Notes: generated by a model from the sequence alone, not told the origin. Positions 45,006 through 54,706 are shown, counted from the stretch's first letter. The stretch: 64,000 bases of DNA from Sphingobacterium endophyticum (GCF_009733535.1 NZ_SMMI01000011.1:80937-144936); one strand, 5' to 3'. Translations and numbers: made by a program.

Positions 45006-46297
45006 TTTAGTTCATTTTGAATTTGTTCTAATGATTTACCTTTTGTTTCGGGCATCCTAAGTACGAAGAAGAAAGAAATTACCACCATTAAAGCATAAAA
45101 CATGAAAATATAAAATCCACCGGACGCTACATTTTCGACTATAATTGGGAAAATCCAAGAGATTATTGCAGCCATGACCCAATGAGTTGTACTACCTAAA
45201 GAGGTTCCTTGAGCACGAACAGGATTTGGGAAAATTTCTGATATAAAAACCCAGATAACTGCGCCTTGAGAAAGTGCAAATGATGCGATAAAGCCAATAA
45301 TATAAAATAATAAGAATTGTGAATCACCAGACTTCAAGCCAAAAGCGGCTAGGACCAAAAAGATGAACATTCCTACTGCCCCACTTAAAAGCAATTTTTT
45401 ACGACCATATTTATCAATAATGCTCATACCGATCAAAGTAAAAAGTAAGTTAGTCCCACCTATAAAGATAGGTTGCAAGAAAGCGAGTTCCCTACTAAAT
45501 CCTGCCATTTCAAATATTCTAGGAGCATAATATAAAATAGCGTTGATTCCTGTAAACTGATTAAACACAGCCAAAAGAACGGCATAAATTATAGGCTTTT
45601 TATATTTTGATTGAAACAGTGGTTCTTCTTTATTTTTAATTGGCTGATTATCTAAGCTTTCTAAATCAGGGATTGGTTGGTCTAAACTCTTAAAAACTTC
45701 TTTGGCTTCCTCTTCCCTATTATTTAATAATAACCAGCGTGGAGAATAAGGAATGGTATTTAATAATAATAAGAATGCTATGGATGGAATTGCCATAATT
45801 CCCAACATGTACCTCCATGCATCATCACCAAAATTAGCAAATAAATAATTTGTTAAAAAGGCAATAAAAATTCCACTTACAATCATTATTTGGAACATTC
45901 CGGTCATTCTACCACGTAATTGAGCGGGAGCGATTTCAGAAATATATAGTGGACCAACAACGGAACTAACCCCAACAGATATACCCCCTAGGAGTCTAAA
46001 AAACAGGAACATATACCAGTTAAAGGATAATCCACATCCAATTGCGGATAAAAGATACATGACAGCTACAACTTGAAGGACTCTTTTTCTGCCATATTTT
46101 TGAGCGGGTTTGGCTGCGGCAATGGCACCGAAGATAGTACCAATTAAAGATATAGAAACCGTAAATCCATGCCAGAATGAATTTAAATGCCAAAGTTCTT
46201 GAATTATTTTTTCCGCGCCAGAAATGACAGCGGTTTCAAAACCAAAGAGGAATCCCCCTAAGGAAGCAATAAAAACATATTTCCAAATTTTACTCAT
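45002..46297 (-). CDS. MFS sugar porter (SP) family transporter
   Basis: A 431-aa protein with twelve predicted membrane helices. Sugar-porter signatures: GFLFGFETAVISGA in helix 1, a GRKR loop after helix 2, PYSPRWLLLNNREEEA after helix 6, QFTGINAILYYAP in helix 7, DKYGRKKLLL and the C-terminal PETKGKSLEQIQ. It imports a monosaccharide, probably by proton symport, across the inner membrane. The GH130 lipoprotein gene lies 20 bases upstream on the same strand, so it likely takes up the product of that enzyme. Confidence 0.93.
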   Translation of the reverse strand: MSKIWKYVFIASLGGFLFGFETAVISGAEKIIQELWHLNSFWHGFTVSISLIGTIFGAIAAAKPAQKYGRKRVLQVVAVMYLLSAIGCGLSFNWYMFLFFRLLGGISVGVSSVVGPLYISEIAPAQLRGRMTGMFQIMIVSGIFIAFLTNYLFANFGDDAWRYMLGIMAIPSIAFLLLLNTIPYSPRWLLLNNREEEAKEVFKSLDQPIPDLESLDNQPIKNKEEPLFQSKYKKPIIYAVLLAVFNQFTGINAILYYAPRIFEMAGFSRELAFLQPIFIGGTNLLFTLIGMSIIDKYGRKKLLLSGAVGMFIFLVLAAFGLKSGDSQFLLFYIIGFIASFALSQGAVIWVFISEIFPNPVRAQGTSLGSTTHWVMAAIISWIFPIIVENVASGGFYIFMFYALMVVISFFFVLRMPETKGKSLEQIQNELN

Positions 46298-46317
46298 GGT
46301 TTAGGTATTTAGGTTTA

Positions 46318-47481
46318 TTATTTTACTTCAGGGAGCGGGTCAAAATCTACGAGTTTATTAGGGTCATAAATAGCGACGGCTACTTTAGAATCAGCACATC
46401 CATAATAGAGATACCATTTGTTTTTGTAAAAGGTCAAGCCCTGAATAAAAACGGTACCATCTTTATACTGACCAGATTTTTCAAAATCTTCCATTGGTCT
46501 TAAAAAAGGAACATCTAAACGTTGTAAGACTTCGGTTGGATCAGTACTCGAAAAAAGAACCTGGCCTGCGCTATAGGTTCCTAGATTAAATCTAGGATCA
46601 GCTAATTCCTTGCTATCATGATTTTTGCCGTTGTATAAGAGCAATATACCTTTATCAGTCATAACTGCAGGAGGACCACATTCAGTCAAAGCTGAATCAA
46701 AATATCCTTCACGGGGAATAATAAATTTAGCTAATTCACCCTCCTCATTCAAAACTGGTTCCCAATTGATTAAGTCAGTAGAAGTTGCACCGGACACTCC
46801 ATGCTCTCCCCAATACATGAAATAAGATTGACCAACTTTAGTAATGACCAATTTATCACCTTTGATTTTAGTAACAATTGACGCTGACTTATGACCTTCA
46901 TTAAATACTTTTTTATATTTAGCATTTTTAAAAATTGGCCCATGTTTTTCCCAATTAATTAGATCTTTTGAAGTTGCCACGCCTAGCCTGGGTACATCTC
47001 TATTCCATTGGGTATAAAACACAACATAGGTTCCATCTTCAGTCACTGCGAGTCTAGGATCTTCTACTCCACCTGGCCATTCAAATTCTTTTTGATTGTC
47101 GTCTTCTGGAAATAGCACTGGTTTTTTGTGTCGAGTAAAGTGAATTCCATCATTGCTTTCAGCTAATCCAAGCCTTGAAGTTCTGAATCCAATACCAATC
47201 CCAAACTTATCTTCAGCACGATACAATACATACACTTTCCCATCCTTTACAACAGCACCAGGGTTAAATGTGTCATTTTCTTCCCAACGTACCAGAGAAT
47301 CGCTCATAGGGTCCATAAAGGTAGTTGTGGAATCAGGTTGAATAATTGGATTTAAATTTTTCGGTCTTTCAAACCCACCTAATGTCCAGACAAAATCTTT
47401 TGATCCAGTTACTTCAGTCTTGGTTGAAACACAACCAGTAAGAAGAAATAACAAGGCAATAAAGCAATGATTTAATGACAT
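46318..47481 (-). CDS. GH130 family glycosidase-like lipoprotein
   Basis: A 387-aa lipoprotein (lipobox LTGC, Cys17) with a five-bladed propeller fold. GH130 landmarks are NPGAV (73-77), YRAED (87-91), GVEDPR (138-143, containing the catalytic Asp) and the C-terminal YYGCADS. GH130 contains beta-mannoside phosphorylases and, in Bacteroidota, beta-1,2-mannosidases; a surface or periplasmic lipoprotein is more compatible with a hydrolase than with a cytosolic phosphorylase. The adjoining sugar porter supports a role in sugar scavenging. Specificity is inference. Confidence 0.83.
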   Translation of the reverse strand: MSLNHCFIALLFLLTGCVSTKTEVTGSKDFVWTLGGFERPKNLNPIIQPDSTTTFMDPMSDSLVRWEENDTFNPGAVVKDGKVYVLYRAEDKFGIGIGFRTSRLGLAESNDGIHFTRHKKPVLFPEDDNQKEFEWPGGVEDPRLAVTEDGTYVVFYTQWNRDVPRLGVATSKDLINWEKHGPIFKNAKYKKVFNEGHKSASIVTKIKGDKLVITKVGQSYFMYWGEHGVSGATSTDLINWEPVLNEEGELAKFIIPREGYFDSALTECGPPAVMTDKGILLLYNGKNHDSKELADPRFNLGTYSAGQVLFSSTDPTEVLQRLDVPFLRPMEDFEKSGQYKDGTVFIQGLTFYKNKWYLYYGCADSKVAVAIYDPNKLVDFDPLPEVK

Positions 47482-47590
47482 GTTAGTATTAAAATTTGGT
47501 TAGTTTATAACAAAATGATAAATCGCTTTAGCAAAATTGTTTATCTAATATAAGACTAATATTTATTAAAATATACAATGAAGTAAAAAA

Positions 47591-48241
47591 TCAAATTGCT
47601 ATTACAGAATCATTTACAATGGCATAGATAGTATTATTTACAGTTTTTTTAACTAAATATAATCCAGTAAATTTTCCAAAAGCAGGCATTGTGAGGACTT
47701 TATCTTGAAGAAAGAAACAGGGTAATTTAAAGCTTTGCCTTGCCCCTACTTCAATTGAGCAACCAGGGTGAATATGGCCAACAATGTTGTACATATATTG
47801 TGGAAGACCAATAATTGGCTCATGAGATAATACGATTCCTTCAGAAAGAACAATCTCCTTAATCACATTGATTTCCATATTGTAAAAGTGATTATCGGAA
47901 AGGATATCATGGTTTCCTTTGGTTAAAGTACACTTGATAGCTTGTTTTGATATATGATTGATATAAGATTTAAATTTTTCCCAATCGGCATTCCATTTGG
48001 AATGGAAAAGATCACCAAGAAAAACAATTTCGTTAATATCCAATTCATTAATGAGGAGGTTTAATCGTTCTAATTCTTCTTCAATAGCTGGAGAAGGGAC
48101 AAAAATTCCTTCTTTTCTGAAATGGGATAGTTTTCCAAGATGCCAGTCCGAAATGATTAATTTTTTATATTTAGGGATGTAGATTACTTTTTGAGGTAAT
48201 AAAAATAATTCTAAACCATTAAGTTCAATTCGCTTAGCCAT
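47591..48241 (-). CDS. pdeM: Ligase-associated DNA damage response endonuclease PdeM
   Basis: A 216-aa calcineurin-like metallophosphoesterase. The metal-binding motifs are in order: SDWHLGK (31-37), GDLFHSKWN (about 75-83), KGNHD, SHEPI and GHIHP. This is the MPE component of the Lhr-Core/MPE/ligase/exonuclease DNA-repair set. Its start overlaps the end of the helicase gene by eight bases, the expected pairing, so the two are translationally coupled. Confidence 0.92.
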   Translation of the reverse strand: MAKRIELNGLELFLLPQKVIYIPKYKKLIISDWHLGKLSHFRKEGIFVPSPAIEEELERLNLLINELDINEIVFLGDLFHSKWNADWEKFKSYINHISKQAIKCTLTKGNHDILSDNHFYNMEINVIKEIVLSEGIVLSHEPIIGLPQYMYNIVGHIHPGCSIEVGARQSFKLPCFFLQDKVLTMPAFGKFTGLYLVKKTVNNTIYAIVNDSVIAI

Positions 48242-50675
48242 CTAATAACTGCAACTTTAATTTTTCAAGTCTACTTTGCCAATCTTCGTTGGAATATTTT
48301 TCTCTGAAAGATTCAGCAAATATAGGAAATGCGAAAGGAGTTAAATTCTTAGGTTGGGTAAAAATTATTTTATGGTTAGAGATTCTTTCGAATGCCCTTT
48401 GCATTCTACCTTCTTCCAGTTGAAAGTCAAAAACTTCATCATAAGCCTCCCTCAGGAGTAGGTTTCCGGGATCATATTCAGAAAATACGGAAAAGAAAAG
48501 ACCTGCATTTGCCTGAAGATGTTTACTTTTCATTTGTTTACCGGGAAATCCTTGAAATATAAGGCCTGCAATTCCTGCAATATCCCTAAATCTTCTTTTA
48601 GCCATTTCTTGGACATTGATGCCGGAGTTAATATCATGGTGTAATTTTTTTGGATTAAAGAGTTCTTTTAGAAAATCCTCATGAATATCAAATTCTGTTT
48701 CTGATAACAATTCAATACCATACTCATTAGTTGCAATAGAGAAAGTGGTTGGCTTAATCTGGCTTAATCTATAAGCAATAACTTGAGCCATACCTTCATG
48801 TACCAATTTTCCTTCGAACGGATATAAAAAGAGGTGATATCCATGTTTGGTTTCGATATACTCGATTAACAATTCATCTTCCTTGGGTAGTCCAGACAGT
48901 TTCGCTTGTTCAAGAAATAGCGGTTGTAGATATTTTATTTCTTCACTAATATTTTGTTTTTTATAAATGCTCTTAAAACTATGGCGGATTGCTAGACCCA
49001 AATCAGGTGATATAGCAAATCTACCACCCATCCAAGAAGGAACCACTCCTTTTTTCTTTTCAGAAGCTTTTACAATGGCATCGTTAGCAATTATTTTAAC
49101 AAGTTCTAATTGTCTACCTGAAAACCAAAATACATCGCCAATATTTAATTTACTAATAAAAGATTCTTCAATTGACCCTAAATATTTTCCAGAAAGGAAT
49201 TTAACTCTCATCATTAAATCCGAAATGATAGCACCAATAGAAAGTCTATGTCTCATGGCCAGTTTTCGGGAGGTCACTTTATATTTACCGTCAACCAACA
49301 CCAAGCGATGAAAGTCATCATATGCTTGAAGCGTTGATCCTCCATGAATTAATAAGGACATACATTGATCGAATTCTTCTTGGGAAATAGATTCGAAGCA
49401 ATGGGTTTGAGCGACTTCCTGAAGGATTTCATCTGCGTAGAATCCGTCACCTACGGCTAAAGTCATTAGATATTGGATTAGTACATCAAATGATCTGACA
49501 AAAGGTATTCTGCTTTCTACAATTTTTTCTTTAACAGCATATTTGAGTGAATCACCTTCGATTATTTCCAAGGAATTAGTAGGTACATAATAAATGATAG
49601 AAGTTGCATCTGGTCGGTGACCGGATCTACCTGCTCGTTGCAGGAACCTAGCAATACCTTTAGGTGAGCCGACCTGAATAACACAGTCCACAGGTCTAAA
49701 ATCAACTCCTAAATCCAAACTGCTCGTGCATACAACTGCTTTCAATTTTCCTTCGTGCAAAGCTTCTTCGACCCAATTCCTAACTTCATCACTCAATGAG
49801 CCATGATGTATAGCTAATAATCCTGCAAATTCTGGATAATAGGTAATGATTTGTTGATACCAAATTTCAGCTTGAGACCTTGTATTGGTAAAAATTAATG
49901 TGGTTTTATATTGATTTATTACATCGATGACTTTATCTAATAATCGAATTCCTAAATGTCCAGCCCAAGGAAACTTTTCAAGGCTGTCTGGAAAAATTGT
50001 TTGAATTTCAATTTTCTTACGAATATCAGCTTTAATAAGAATTCCATTATTATCTTGACCTAAGAGGATATCTTTAGCTTCTTCAAGATTTCCAATGGTT
50101 GCTGATATTCCCCATATTTTAAGATTGGGATTAATGGCTTTCAATCTGCTGATAGCAAGTTCGATTAAAACACCTCTTTTAGAACCCAAAAGTTCATGCC
50201 ATTCATCTACAATAATAAATTCTAGGTTTTTAAAATAATCTTGGCCTTCTTTGGTAGCTAATATGAGATGTACACTTTCTGGGGTAGTAATTAATGCTTC
50301 GGGAGGATTTTTTCTTTGCCTTTGGCGGTTTGCGGTACTGGTATCACCAGTTCTAAGTTCAATTTCATAATCCAGGTCAAGATCCGCGGACACCTGGGAA
50401 GTAGCTTTATGAATTTCTTTAGACAATGCCCTTAAAGGAGTAATCCAAAGGGCATGTAAATGTTTCTTTTTATTCTTTTTGGCGCTCTCCACTTTATTAG
50501 AGGAATAGTAATGAGCAATTACTCCGAACCATATTGCGAATGTTTTCCCGTAACCAGTAGGTGCATTCAAAATACCTGACTCGCCTTTTGCTAGTGCTTT
50601 CCAACATTTTAATTGAAAGTCATGAGCCTGCCAGCCTTGATTAAAGAACCATACTTCAGCAAATTCGTTTTTCAT
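48234..50675 (-). CDS. Ligase-associated DNA damage response DEXH-box helicase (Lhr-Core type)
   Basis: An 813-aa SF2 helicase. Motif I is APTGYGKT (38-45), motif II DEWH (in IIVDEWHELLGSKRG), motif III SATIGN and motif VI QRAGRSGH. The remainder (about 400-810) is the Lhr-Core winged-helix and beta-barrel region plus the domain typical of the ligase-associated subfamily. It translocates along single-stranded DNA and works with PdeM and, in complete sets, with an ATP-dependent ligase and an SNM1-like exonuclease, neither of which is encoded in this window. Divergent from the FMN reductase gene. Confidence 0.93.
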   Translation of the reverse strand: MKNEFAEVWFFNQGWQAHDFQLKCWKALAKGESGILNAPTGYGKTFAIWFGVIAHYYSSNKVESAKKNKKKHLHALWITPLRALSKEIHKATSQVSADLDLDYEIELRTGDTSTANRQRQRKNPPEALITTPESVHLILATKEGQDYFKNLEFIIVDEWHELLGSKRGVLIELAISRLKAINPNLKIWGISATIGNLEEAKDILLGQDNNGILIKADIRKKIEIQTIFPDSLEKFPWAGHLGIRLLDKVIDVINQYKTTLIFTNTRSQAEIWYQQIITYYPEFAGLLAIHHGSLSDEVRNWVEEALHEGKLKAVVCTSSLDLGVDFRPVDCVIQVGSPKGIARFLQRAGRSGHRPDATSIIYYVPTNSLEIIEGDSLKYAVKEKIVESRIPFVRSFDVLIQYLMTLAVGDGFYADEILQEVAQTHCFESISQEEFDQCMSLLIHGGSTLQAYDDFHRLVLVDGKYKVTSRKLAMRHRLSIGAIISDLMMRVKFLSGKYLGSIEESFISKLNIGDVFWFSGRQLELVKIIANDAIVKASEKKKGVVPSWMGGRFAISPDLGLAIRHSFKSIYKKQNISEEIKYLQPLFLEQAKLSGLPKEDELLIEYIETKHGYHLFLYPFEGKLVHEGMAQVIAYRLSQIKPTTFSIATNEYGIELLSETEFDIHEDFLKELFNPKKLHHDINSGINVQEMAKRRFRDIAGIAGLIFQGFPGKQMKSKHLQANAGLFFSVFSEYDPGNLLLREAYDEVFDFQLEEGRMQRAFERISNHKIIFTQPKNLTPFAFPIFAESFREKYSNEDWQSRLEKLKLQLLDG

Positions 50676-50773
50676 AGATTAAAAGCAAAAATTGAAATTA
50701 AACAATTATCAATATCTAAATAACTTTTTGTAAAGTATTTTGTTATAAAATGTAACTAAGAAAATTTAAAATT

Positions 50774-51325
50774 ATGGCAAATAAACAAGTAGGTATTTTT
50801 GTAGGAAGTTTAAGAAAAGAGTCGTTTAACAGGAAAATAGCAAATTATTTAGTCTCTTCATCTCCGGAAGGATTCGAAATGAAGATTTTAGAAATTGGGC
50901 AATTACCCTTTTATAATGAAGATTTAGATAATGGGAATCCACCAAAGGAGTTTGTTGATTTTAGAGATGCTGTGAAAGGATTGGATGCAGTATTATTTAT
51001 TACTCCGGAATATAACCGATCAATTCCAGCAGTTTTAAAAAATGCTATCGATGTAGCATCTCGTCCATATGGAAAAAATATGTGGGATGGTAAACCGGGC
51101 GCCGTAATTAGTTCATCAATTGGTGCAATTGGTGGCTTTGGTGCAAATCATATCCTTAGGCAATCATTAGTTTTTATTAATGTATTAGCAATGGCTCAAC
51201 CTGAAGCTTATATAGGAAATGTAGCGAAGAATTTTGATGATTCAGGCAAATTGACAAATGAAGATTGCCAAAAATTTTTAGATGCTTTTATGAAAGCATT
51301 TCATAACTGGATCGAGAAAATATAA
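50774..51325 (+). CDS. NAD(P)H-dependent FMN reductase family oxidoreductase
   Basis: A 183-aa flavodoxin-like reductase. The FMN phosphate loop is GSLRKESFNRKI (about 11-22), followed by the isoalloxazine-contacting ITPEYNRSIPAVLKNAID pattern and SSSIGAIGGFGANHILRQ. Relatives reduce quinones, azo dyes or chromate with NAD(P)H and protect against quinone stress. It is a single gene ended by a perfect 13-bp terminator. Confidence 0.9.
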   Translation: MANKQVGIFVGSLRKESFNRKIANYLVSSSPEGFEMKILEIGQLPFYNEDLDNGNPPKEFVDFRDAVKGLDAVLFITPEYNRSIPAVLKNAIDVASRPYGKNMWDGKPGAVISSSIGAIGGFGANHILRQSLVFINVLAMAQPEAYIGNVAKNFDDSGKLTNEDCQKFLDAFMKAFHNWIEKI

Positions 51326-51361
51326 AATAGTCCCTTATAGTAATGGGTAAATGTATGTAAT

Positions 51362-51400
51362 TCGGCAGATTGATCCTCAAATCAATCTGCCGATATTTTT
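51362..51400 (+). terminator. Terminator after the FMN reductase gene
   Basis: Perfect 13-bp stem TCGGCAGATTGAT (51362-51374) / ATCAATCTGCCGA (51381-51393), then TATTTTT. It overlaps the 3' end of the convergent CBM9-like gene by a couple of bases. Confidence 0.92.
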
Positions 51401-52037
51401 ATTGGAATTTAATCTCTCCAAAGAATTCAGGGAGGTGAAAATTGGGGGTTTCATTTTTGATATCATTCCATGAAATGAAGTGAGGATTAGGTAATCCGTC
51501 CCCGCATTTATAGAAATTAGCATCAAAAGTTTCACCCTGTACATCCATAAATGATTTGCCAAATATTGAAAATGGAATCATTAATATTAGTTTCCAAGTT
51601 TTTTTCCCGTTTAAAGTTTTTATTTCAGAAAAGGTATTAACCGTTAAGATCTCCTCTGCGGACAATCTATTTCTTGTTGCCTTATCTGAAGTTCCATAAC
51701 CAATAAGGCCTGTTCCTAAAACATTAAATTCTGCATTATAATAATGTTTCTTTTGATCGAAGGAAATAAAAAATTCAACACAGCTATCTTCCCAAATATT
51801 TTCGTTAGGCCTGATGAATTCAGCTTTTACAAACTCTTCATGAACATCATAATGAATAAAGATTGCTTCTTCATCATAAGCAATTTGAAACCTTGCTTCT
51901 GGGATATAAGGATATTCATTTTGCCATGGAGATTTATCAATTTGATTCCAAGGCAAATGTTTCAGTCCATTGGATAAACCTGAGTAATCAAGTTCAACAT
52001 TTGATAAATTTATTTTACTGACTAGAAGAGCTTTCAT
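51399..52037 (-). CDS. CBM9-like (DOMON-type) carbohydrate-binding protein
   Basis: A 212-aa beta-sandwich protein of the carbohydrate-binding module 9-like family: FQIAYDEEAIFIHYDVHEEF, the conserved IWEDSCVEFFISFDQKKHYYNAEFN and a C-terminal NFHLPEFFGEIKF. It has no signal peptide and no attached catalytic domain, so it may be cytoplasmic. Its start is one base after the stop of the sugar-kinase-like gene, suggesting a shared role in handling a sugar derivative. Confidence 0.8.
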   Translation of the reverse strand: MKALLVSKINLSNVELDYSGLSNGLKHLPWNQIDKSPWQNEYPYIPEARFQIAYDEEAIFIHYDVHEEFVKAEFIRPNENIWEDSCVEFFISFDQKKHYYNAEFNVLGTGLIGYGTSDKATRNRLSAEEILTVNTFSEIKTLNGKKTWKLILMIPFSIFGKSFMDVQGETFDANFYKCGDGLPNPHFISWNDIKNETPNFHLPEFFGEIKFQ

Positions 52038-52038
52038 A

Positions 52039-53169
52039 CTAATTTGACATTAAATTTTCAGATAGGATTTCTGTTAATTTATCATTGTTAATTTCCAATT
52101 CATGCACCAATTTCAATTGAGCTTTGGTTCTAACCAGATTATGTTCGGGATATGCTATTTTATAGTAGGTATCACCATTGATATAATCTGTCAAGAACCT
52201 AACAGCTTGCATGTAGGGTAATAAATGAACTGCAGGAATAAGCGAATCAATTTCAGATTCGGTCAAGAATTCCTTGGCCTCAGAGAGGTATCCAGCAGCG
52301 AAGGATTGAAATAATGGAATGTTTAATATGATTTTTGAAAGATCTTTTTCATCTTCAGCAGCGGAATTAATAATTGTACGGATGGCATCACCAAAATCAT
52401 AAGCTACATAGCCTGGCATGACAGTATCCAAGTCAATTACACATTGAACATTATTTTCTTCATCTAACAGTACGTTATTAAACTTTGTGTCGTTATGTGT
52501 TATACGTAATGGTAATTTATTAGCGCGTCCTAATTCAAGGATTGTACGCATCTTTTGTTCCCTTTCAAAAATATAGTTCAATAAATCCTGAACATGTTCA
52601 ACACGACCAACTGGATTGGAGTTTATTGCCTCCTTAAGGTTGTTCATTCTAAATTCAATATTATGGAAGTTAGGAAGAACTTCGACAATTGTTTTAGGAT
52701 CTAAATCACTGAGTTGTTTTTGGAACTGTCCGAAGGCCATTCCACCTGAATATGCTTGTTCTTGAGTTTCCAAAATATCGTAACTTCTAGTATTTGGTAT
52801 TAAAATAAATACGCGCCAATACTCTCCATTTTGATCTTTGTAATAGTTTTTATGATCATGAGTTTGAACAATAGTCATTGTTCTTTTAATAACTTCATGA
52901 TCACCTAAATGGGCTAGTTTTTCCTTTAAATGATTACAAACGATTTCAATATTATTCATCAATCCATCGACATCTTGAAAAATATGGTGGTTTATCCGTT
53001 GTAATAAATAAAAGTTATTGTTAGGGCTATTTGTTGTAATTTTAAAAGTGTCGTTGATATGTCCAGAACCAAATGGTATAGACTCTATTATTTCACCTTC
53101 AAGTTTAAAATTTTCTGCCGATTTAATGCTGTTTTCAGTTTTCTTGGTTGACATCACTTCACTTTTCAT
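52039..53169 (-). CDS. APH/choline-kinase family phosphotransferase, N-acetylhexosamine 1-kinase-like
   Basis: A 376-aa protein-kinase-fold small-molecule kinase. The Brenner motif is THNDTKFNN (H225, catalytic D227, N231/N232) and the metal-binding Asp are in VIDLDTVMPGYVAYDFGD (D246/D248). The overall pattern (GHINDTFKI at the N-terminus, LLQRINHHIFQDVDGLMNNI) is that of NahK-like kinases, which phosphorylate the anomeric position of N-acetylhexosamines. Substrate unproven. An ATG at 53154 is an alternative start. Co-transcribed with the CBM9-like gene one base downstream. Confidence 0.85.
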   Translation of the reverse strand: MKSEVMSTKKTENSIKSAENFKLEGEIIESIPFGSGHINDTFKITTNSPNNNFYLLQRINHHIFQDVDGLMNNIEIVCNHLKEKLAHLGDHEVIKRTMTIVQTHDHKNYYKDQNGEYWRVFILIPNTRSYDILETQEQAYSGGMAFGQFQKQLSDLDPKTIVEVLPNFHNIEFRMNNLKEAINSNPVGRVEHVQDLLNYIFEREQKMRTILELGRANKLPLRITHNDTKFNNVLLDEENNVQCVIDLDTVMPGYVAYDFGDAIRTIINSAAEDEKDLSKIILNIPLFQSFAAGYLSEAKEFLTESEIDSLIPAVHLLPYMQAVRFLTDYINGDTYYKIAYPEHNLVRTKAQLKLVHELEINNDKLTEILSENLMSN

Positions 53170-53377
53170 TCAAACTACTTTGTAAGTGAATGCAATATCT
53201 ATAATAGGAATCAATAAATAAAATATTTTTTGTAATCAAACGGTTGCACAAATTAAAACTATTCAACAAAAAAGAAGATTTAATAATTGTTTAGAACAAT
53301 GGTTTAAATTGAATTTAAAGCAAATATTGATAAGAAAATTTCGTAATTTGGAGCATCTTTAGCGATTAATACCCTAT

Positions 53378-54697
53378 ATGGTCACGGAAATAGTTATTAT
53401 ACTTATACTAATAGTTTTAAATGGAATCTTATCGGCCTCAGAGATAGCGATAGTATCCAGTCGGAAAGCACGCCTACAGGCAGCAAGTGCGAAGAATAAC
53501 GGTGCTAGAACGGCGCTAGAATTAAAAGAAAATCCAAACAACTTCTTATCAACAGTACAAATCGGAATTACCCTTATAGGAATTTTGACAGGTTTCTTTT
53601 CAGGAGGCTCCATTTCGACATTTTTAGCTGAGAAACTTAACAAAATTGAAGCCCTAGCCCCATATAGCAATCAAATTTCCGTGGTTTTAGTAGTTTTAAT
53701 GATCACATATTTATCACTAGTTATTGGGGAATTGGTTCCAAAACGAATTGGTATGGCCATTCCTGAGAAATACGCTTCAATTATAGCGGTACCAATGAAT
53801 GTATTAAGTAAAATCGTTAAACCTTTTGTTTGGCTATTAAGCATATCTACTGAATTTATTGTCAAGTTATTTAATATAAAGATTAATCAGAATGCAGTAA
53901 CTGAAGAAGAAATCAAAGCTTTAGTAGATGAAGGAGTTGATAGTGGAGCTATTGAAGGTATTGAACATGATATGGTAGATCGGGTATTAAGTTTGGGTGA
54001 TAAGAAAGCTATTAATTTAATGGTTCACCGAAGTAAGATAACCTATTTAGATATCCAGGATTCATTCGAGGAAAATAAAGCATGTATTATCGCTGATGAG
54101 CATACCGAATATCCAGTATGTAATGGAAACTTTGACCATGTTGTTGGTGTAGTTCATGTAAAAACATTACTGAAGGAATATTTAACTACGAAAGAAATGG
54201 ATCTAAGCAAATTGGTAACCCCCATTCCTTTTGTAAATGAAAACACCTATGCCTATAATGTTCTTCAAACATTGAAGTCTTCCAAGGTTCTACAGGCAGT
54301 TGTTGTAGACGAGTATGGAAGTCCGCAAGGGATTATTACGATGACGGATATAGTTGCTTCATTGGTTGGAGGGTTTGATTCTCCGGAAACAGAGGAGAAA
54401 AAAACGATCAGAAGACGAGAAGATGGTTCTTATGTTATTGACGGTAGTTTCCAATTGGATGATTTTATTGAAATGTTCCATTTAGACTTATCGGAAGATG
54501 ACGAGGATGAAATTGGTAATTTGACTACTGTTGCCGGATTAGTATTCTTATTATTAGATCATATTCCAGAGGAAGGAGAAAAAGTTGTTTATAAAAACTT
54601 AGAGTTCGAGGTTCTTGATATGGATGGACACAGAATTGACAAACTCAGCTTGAAAGTGAAGGACTCACCTTCTGAAGAGACATCCAATATAGATTAA
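53378..54697 (+). CDS. Hemolysin-type CNNM/CorC transporter-like protein (DUF21, CBS pair, CorC_HlyC)
   Basis: A 439-aa inner-membrane protein. The DUF21/CNNM domain (1-195) has about four membrane helices (it starts VTEIVIILILIVLNGILSAS and includes the LSTVQIGITLIGILTGFFSG motif). Two CBS motifs follow (about 210-335), then a C-terminal CorC/HlyC domain (about 350-430, DGSYVIDGSFQLDDF). Relatives export Mg2+ or Co2+; true hemolytic activity is unlikely. A hairpin terminator lies 10 bases after the stop. Confidence 0.92.
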   Translation: MVTEIVIILILIVLNGILSASEIAIVSSRKARLQAASAKNNGARTALELKENPNNFLSTVQIGITLIGILTGFFSGGSISTFLAEKLNKIEALAPYSNQISVVLVVLMITYLSLVIGELVPKRIGMAIPEKYASIIAVPMNVLSKIVKPFVWLLSISTEFIVKLFNIKINQNAVTEEEIKALVDEGVDSGAIEGIEHDMVDRVLSLGDKKAINLMVHRSKITYLDIQDSFEENKACIIADEHTEYPVCNGNFDHVVGVVHVKTLLKEYLTTKEMDLSKLVTPIPFVNENTYAYNVLQTLKSSKVLQAVVVDEYGSPQGIITMTDIVASLVGGFDSPETEEKKTIRRREDGSYVIDGSFQLDDFIEMFHLDLSEDDEDEIGNLTTVAGLVFLLLDHIPEEGEKVVYKNLEFEVLDMDGHRIDKLSLKVKDSPSEETSNID

Positions 54698-54706
54698 TAA
54701 ACAAGG

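Noticed and set aside
53378..54697. Reading the CNNM/CorC protein as a hemolysin toxin
   Set aside because: The domain order DUF21-CBS-CBS-CorC_HlyC is that of ion-transport-linked proteins; the hemolysin name is historical.
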